From an uncultured Planctomycetaceae bacterium (GTDB taxonomy: Bacteria; Planctomycetota; Planctomycetia; Planctomycetales; Planctomycetaceae), in the NCBI GenBank assembly GCA_937952455.1, contig CALFYU010000521.1:1-9468 (forward strand): DNA of 9,468 bases. The letters run 5' to 3'. Position numbers and translations under genes: made by a program. Numbering within the stretch: the first letter of the stretch is position 1; each line of letters begins with the position of its first letter. The notes beneath the pieces are model-generated. The model was not told the origin of the DNA. It did no database searches and saw nothing but the letters and a program-made list of their open reading frames with translations. Below are positions 6,479 through 9,468 of this stretch, one piece after another.

Positions 6479-7108
6479 ATGAATTACGTCCAATTCTACC
6501 GCAACATCTTCGCCACGTTCGGCCACCCCCTCAGCGACAGAATTTCACTGCCGGAATCAACGATTAACCGCGCAGCAGCGCGATTAGATATCGCCGTCCC
6601 CGCAGCGCTGCGTGACTTCTACTCCGTCGCCGGCCGCGAAATGCGTTTCTCTCAATGCCACAACCGCGTCATCGCCCCTCAGGACTGGCGTGTGAGCAAG
6701 AAACGGTTGATCTTCATGGAGGAAAACCAATGGGTCGTCTGGTGGGGCGTTTCAGTGCGAAATCCGGACAACGATGATCCCCCGGTATCGCAAGCGATCA
6801 ACGACGATGAGGACGACCTGACCTGGTATCAGGAAAACCGCCGCTGTTCTGTCTTCATCGCCGTGATGCTGCACTACCAAGCGGTCAACGGCGGCTTCGA
6901 ACACCACGGGGTTTCCCCCGCAGCCAAAAACCTCAAACACCGTCTGAAAACCGGCTGGAAATGCTACGGTACGCTGAATAGACTCACGGCCTACAGTCGC
7001 CAGAATCAAGTCGTGTGCGTCGAACCGGATATGGGCGTTCTCGCTGCCGCGAAAACCAAATCGGACCTAAAAGCGCTCCAGCAAGACTTGCGGCTCGTGT
7101 TGACCTGA
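6479..7108 (+). CDS. second SMI1/KNR4 (SUKH)-like protein
   Basis: A 209-residue soluble protein with the same order of elements as the protein at 4869-5711: helix VPAALRDFYSVAGRE (40-54), the segment KKRLIFMEENQWVVWWGVSV (74-93), DDPPV (99-103), a Trp-containing acidic stretch (DDEDDLTWYQ, 109-118), the helix SVFIAVMLHYQAVNGGFEHH (124-143) and a C-terminal helix (about 187-205). The segment with ENQ-x-V-x-W and the D-P-P-V pair are the clearest shared signatures. It is 71 residues shorter than its paralogue, mainly because it lacks the charged C-terminal extension. By family it is a candidate immunity protein; its target is unknown. The start is the first ATG, with no clear Shine-Dalgarno. 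A stop 26 bp upstream ends the small overlapping frame. Confidence 0.75.
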   Translation: MNYVQFYRNIFATFGHPLSDRISLPESTINRAAARLDIAVPAALRDFYSVAGREMRFSQCHNRVIAPQDWRVSKKRLIFMEENQWVVWWGVSVRNPDNDDPPVSQAINDDEDDLTWYQENRRCSVFIAVMLHYQAVNGGFEHHGVSPAAKNLKHRLKTGWKCYGTLNRLTAYSRQNQVVCVEPDMGVLAAAKTKSDLKALQQDLRLVLT

Positions 7109-7275
7109 CCAAGAACGAGCAAGTGGATCGACACGACGCGCAGCCGATCTGTCCTTCTCCGCGAACCTCCGCGCCCGCAGCGGTAATTCACGGTGACATT
7201 ACACCGCCCCCACCACCCCAATATGCTAAACTATCACACCCAAACCCCGGCATCGTGCGGAATAAAGCCCCTCGC
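7109..7275. other. intergenic spacer with CTCCGCG repeats
   Basis: The 167-bp spacer has two copies of CTCCGCG 10 bp apart (7157-7163 and 7167-7173) followed by GCAGCGG. This pattern resembles a dispersed intergenic repeat with a 10-bp period. The downstream part (about 7200-7245) is C-rich and purine-poor. I see no convincing promoter boxes, terminator or small gene here. Confidence 0.35.
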
Positions 7276-8163
7276 ATGCGTAAATTCCTCAAATCCGTCG
7301 TCCCCGAATCGGTCCTCAGAAAGCTGCGCGCTCGGCTTGTTCAGCGCAACCGGCGCGACATCGCCCGGGCGAAACGTCGTGGCGGGTTGCTGTTGGAGCC
7401 GGTCAATAACGTTGAGCACTATTTCCACTTCCTATTGGACCTTTGCCTGCCGCTGCATTCGGCCCTGCAGGCCTCAGGCGACGACGCCAGGTTCGCACTG
7501 CGGGAGATCGGCGTTTTCACCGAGCGCCTGCCGATGCTGTTTCCCGGCCGCGTGGAAATTCTCGGCCGCAACGACGACGCGAACGGTTGGATTCGGCGTC
7601 CGCTGGTCGGCATGAACCCGATCTTCACGCCGATCGATCCGCCGGAATTGGAGTCGTTCAGCCGCCATGTCCTGAACACGCTCAATATTGAAACAGCCGG
7701 CCCGCCGACGAAGATTCTGCTAATTGAGCGGCTGCCGCCGGAAGGATATTTCGTCACCCAAGCCACTAAAAAGGGGGGCGGGGCGTCGCGGCGGTCGATT
7801 CCCAACCACCAGGAATTCGCGGCCGCCCTGGCGGATTTCGTCCAAGCCCCCTTCCAGTTCCAGAATGTGCAGATGGAACAATTGTCGTTTAGCGAGCAGG
7901 TGCAACTGTTCCATGAGGCGGCGCTGGTGATCGGCCAACACGGGGCGGGGCTGGCCAATTCCATCTGGATGCAACCGGATACCACGGTCATCGAACTAGG
8001 GAATATCCCTAAGCTCGTGCACTTTCGCATCCTCTGCCGCGTCGGGGGACAGGGGTATCACATCTATCCCACGGCAGGCGCGCATACGGCGATCGACATC
8101 GACGACTTTACCAGCTGGTTGTCGCACCACGACGACCTTCGACCGATGCTTTCGCCGCGCTAA
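7276..8163 (+). CDS. glycosyltransferase family 61 (DUF563) protein
   Basis: A 295-residue member of the GT61/DUF563 family, which transfers sugars such as xylose or N-acetylglucosamine in eukaryotes. Bacterial members are linked to capsule, exopolysaccharide or lipopolysaccharide assembly. Family features are NVEHYFHFLLDLCLPL (45-60), the strand KILLIERLPPEGY (146-158), RRSIPN-x-EF-like (172-181) and the strongly conserved block LSFSEQVQLFHEAALVIGQH (203-222) continuing GAGLANSIWM and TTVIEL. No signal peptide or membrane helix is seen, so it is probably cytoplasmic. The N-terminus is rich in Arg and Lys (R15-R35), which could associate with the membrane. I chose ATG 7276 because conserved sequence starts soon after. 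A GTG at 7255 is also possible, but the frame before it reads through repeat-like spacer. The acceptor cannot be told from sequence. It stands alone, with no other visible polysaccharide-synthesis gene. Confidence 0.88.
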   Translation: MRKFLKSVVPESVLRKLRARLVQRNRRDIARAKRRGGLLLEPVNNVEHYFHFLLDLCLPLHSALQASGDDARFALREIGVFTERLPMLFPGRVEILGRNDDANGWIRRPLVGMNPIFTPIDPPELESFSRHVLNTLNIETAGPPTKILLIERLPPEGYFVTQATKKGGGASRRSIPNHQEFAAALADFVQAPFQFQNVQMEQLSFSEQVQLFHEAALVIGQHGAGLANSIWMQPDTTVIELGNIPKLVHFRILCRVGGQGYHIYPTAGAHTAIDIDDFTSWLSHHDDLRPMLSPR

Positions 8164-8323
8164 GTACCGAACAGTCCAGCGACCCACGTTTGCGAAAAAC
8201 CTTAGCGAAATCTCTATCGAGCAGCCGTGATCGTCGCGGCACCGATTCCATCGGCGTTCGTCTATCGAAACCCGTTGCACATGGTCACTCGACTGCAGTA
8301 ACATCGGAAGAGGGAGGTTTATT
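8164..8323. other. intergenic spacer before the lyase-like gene
   Basis: The 160-bp spacer contains one small stem, CCGAT-TCC-ATCGG (8242-8254), and no small frame I would support. The Shine-Dalgarno of the next gene is at its 3' end (8313-8318). The promoter of that gene is probably here, but no clear -35/-10 pair stands out. Confidence 0.3.
8313..8318 (+). promoter_or_regulatory. strong ribosome binding site of the lyase-like gene
   Basis: GGAGGT lies 5 nt before ATG 8324. It is the best Shine-Dalgarno match in the window and fixes the start. Confidence 0.75.
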
Positions 8324-9268
8324 ATGTCCATCTTCGCAAGACGGCATCGTACGAAGGTTTTGCTCGGTCTGGGTGTGACCGTGTCACTGTTCGGGGTGTT
8401 TTTTCTCTTTGCCGAAAGTGGCGGACGGGTCCATAAGGGGCTTGTCTACGCGCAAGAATATCTCAAAGCGGCGGGAAGCAAGGCTTCTGAGAGAAATGCG
8501 CCTCAGGCCGCCAAAGAAGGCAAGCTATTTCCGCTGACGATCAACGGAAAGCAATGGACCTTTCGCACGCCGCCGCCGGAGAACCTGAAGGTTCGCGAAA
8601 AACACCCCCGGTTTCTATTGCCCGGCCACGAGGAAGAGATTCACAGCAAGCTGACCGACCCCCGCTACACCATGCTGCATAAGCTGGCGGCCGACGCTCA
8701 GCCAATGGCATATCAAGCCTTGGTATATGCGATGAGCGGAAGCAGAGCCGCCGGGGAAGTCGCCAAAGCGCATCTCCTGAGTTTGGCTGCCGAGCCTCAA
8801 GGTGGCGACAGCGCCGGAAACATATTCTTTGAGATTATGATTTATGACTGGTGCAACGATCTTTTCAATGCCCAGGAACGCGAGCAGGCATTGCACATCT
8901 TGTGCGAACGCGTTCGCATGCATATGCCCAAACCAGGCAGTACGGAATTTGAAGCTTATTCGCTATCAACCAAGAAGGGGGACGGATTTGGCGCGTGGTT
9001 TGACAACGACATTCACAATCCTCGCCAATACAGCGGTTTCTTGTGGCGAGGTTTGGTGGCCCTCGCCTTTCATGGCGACGGTGTCCGAGACGAATGGTGT
9101 GAATATGTCTATCAAGCGATGCTAAACAATACCGATGCCCGCATTTATCCCGTGTACGATCCGCAACGGGGCGGGTTGGTAGACTCTCACAATCAGCGTG
9201 CTTTAGATTCCGGAGGAATCCAGAGTGGCTGGAATCATAATCGGATCATGGACGGTTACGAGGGCTAG
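8324..9268 (+). CDS. heparinase II/III-like (alginate-lyase-like) protein, interrupted by TAG
   Basis: The first 314 residues of a larger polysaccharide-lyase-like protein. A basic N-terminus and hydrophobic helix (about 10-30, KVLLGLGVTVSLFGVFFLFA) look like a signal anchor, so the protein would lie outside the inner membrane. The helical repeats that follow resemble an alpha/alpha-toroid domain of heparinase II/III or alginate-lyase type: HPRFLLPGHEEEIHSKLTDP (94-113), IMIYDWCNDLFNAQEREQAL (171-190), RQYSGFLWRGLVALAFHGDG (234-253) and a DSGGIQSGWNHNR segment (295-307). The frame ends at TAG 9266-9268 right after DGYEG, although family-like sequence continues in the same frame. As it stands the product lacks the rest of the toroid and any C-terminal beta-sheet domain. 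The exact substrate is unknown; the family assignment is by pattern and moderately firm. Confidence 0.75.
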   Translation: MSIFARRHRTKVLLGLGVTVSLFGVFFLFAESGGRVHKGLVYAQEYLKAAGSKASERNAPQAAKEGKLFPLTINGKQWTFRTPPPENLKVREKHPRFLLPGHEEEIHSKLTDPRYTMLHKLAADAQPMAYQALVYAMSGSRAAGEVAKAHLLSLAAEPQGGDSAGNIFFEIMIYDWCNDLFNAQEREQALHILCERVRMHMPKPGSTEFEAYSLSTKKGDGFGAWFDNDIHNPRQYSGFLWRGLVALAFHGDGVRDEWCEYVYQAMLNNTDARIYPVYDPQRGGLVDSHNQRALDSGGIQSGWNHNRIMDGYEG

Positions 9269-9468
9269 TTTTCAAATTGGATGCCGCCGTTTATGGCAGC
9301 CTGGGAGACAGCGACGGGTGATGACCTATTTACCGACAACAATTATTTCCGCCTGATGCCGCACCGCGTCGCTTATCGGTGGCGTGACGGAGTGAGCATT
9401 GGCGGCAATGATATGAAGCAAGTTCTGTTGATGCAGACTGGACTTTATCGGGACCGCGACCCGGAAAT
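9269..9468 (+). pseudogene. in-frame continuation of the lyase-like gene after the TAG, runs off the window
   Basis: The same reading frame stays open for 66 codons after the TAG and is still open at the window end. The translation (starting FSNWMPPFMAAWETATGDDL, later YFRLMPHRVAYRWRDG) reads as a natural continuation of the toroid helices and has no frameshift. This indicates that the TAG split an intact gene, most simply by a Trp TGG or Gln CAG codon changing to TAG. The first ATG available for separate translation is 9281, with no Shine-Dalgarno before it. Either the locus is a recent pseudogene, or the stop is read through, or the base is a sequencing error. Confidence 0.65.

Noticed and set aside
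7015..7275. Upstream extension of the GT61 gene
   Set aside because: It overlaps the second SUKH-like gene and reads through a C-rich spacer with repeats; GT61-like sequence starts only after 7276.
7419..8030. Minus-strand frame of 203 codons opposite the GT61 gene
   Set aside because: The + strand carries clear GT61 motifs over the same bases; the antisense product has no domain.
9266..9268. TAG as a reassigned sense codon or pyrrolysine
   Set aside because: TAG ends the SUKH-like gene at 5711 in the normal way, and nothing in the window suggests pyrrolysine machinery; a point mutation or sequencing error is simpler.

Overview
The window looks like a piece of a Planctomycetes (planctomycetal) chromosome. 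The clearest sign is the first gene pair: a large DUF1549/DUF1553-type protein followed 5 bp later by a Tat-exported DUF1501 protein. This pairing is greatly expanded in that phylum. Moderately high GC, weak or absent Shine-Dalgarno sites at many starts, and hairpin-rich intergenic repeats fit. I cannot name the genus. All supported genes lie on the + strand.

Layout. (1) 1-3515: the C-terminal two thirds of the DUF1549/DUF1553 protein, then the complete DUF1501 protein. (2) 3516-3671: a gene-free gap with three small hairpins in a row. (3) 3672-7108: a block of small proteins. It holds a five-helix membrane protein overlapping a SUKH-3-like protein by ATGA, a 280-residue SMI1/KNR4 (SUKH)-like protein, a 111-bp MITE-like inverted repeat lying across that gene's stop codon, a two-part zinc-ribbon protein, and a second SUKH-like protein that is a distant paralogue of the first. 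(4) 7276-8163: a GT61 (DUF563) glycosyltransferase. (5) 8324 to the end: a membrane-anchored heparinase II/III-like or alginate-lyase-like protein whose frame is cut by an in-frame TAG at 9266 and stays open with family-like sequence to the window edge.

How it fits together. The first pair probably acts outside the cytoplasm, in the poorly understood planctomycete hydrolase/cytochrome-like systems. The middle block resembles a SUKH poly-immunity locus, a known arrangement that collects immunity proteins against polymorphic toxins from neighbouring bacteria. No toxin gene is visible here, so that role is inferred. The last two genes point to surface polysaccharide metabolism, but they are separated by 160 bp and need not be one operon. 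The best leads are the SUKH block with its membrane-protein partner, the inverted-repeat element inside it, and the interrupted lyase-like gene. I saw no tRNA, rRNA, CRISPR array, integrase or transposase gene.
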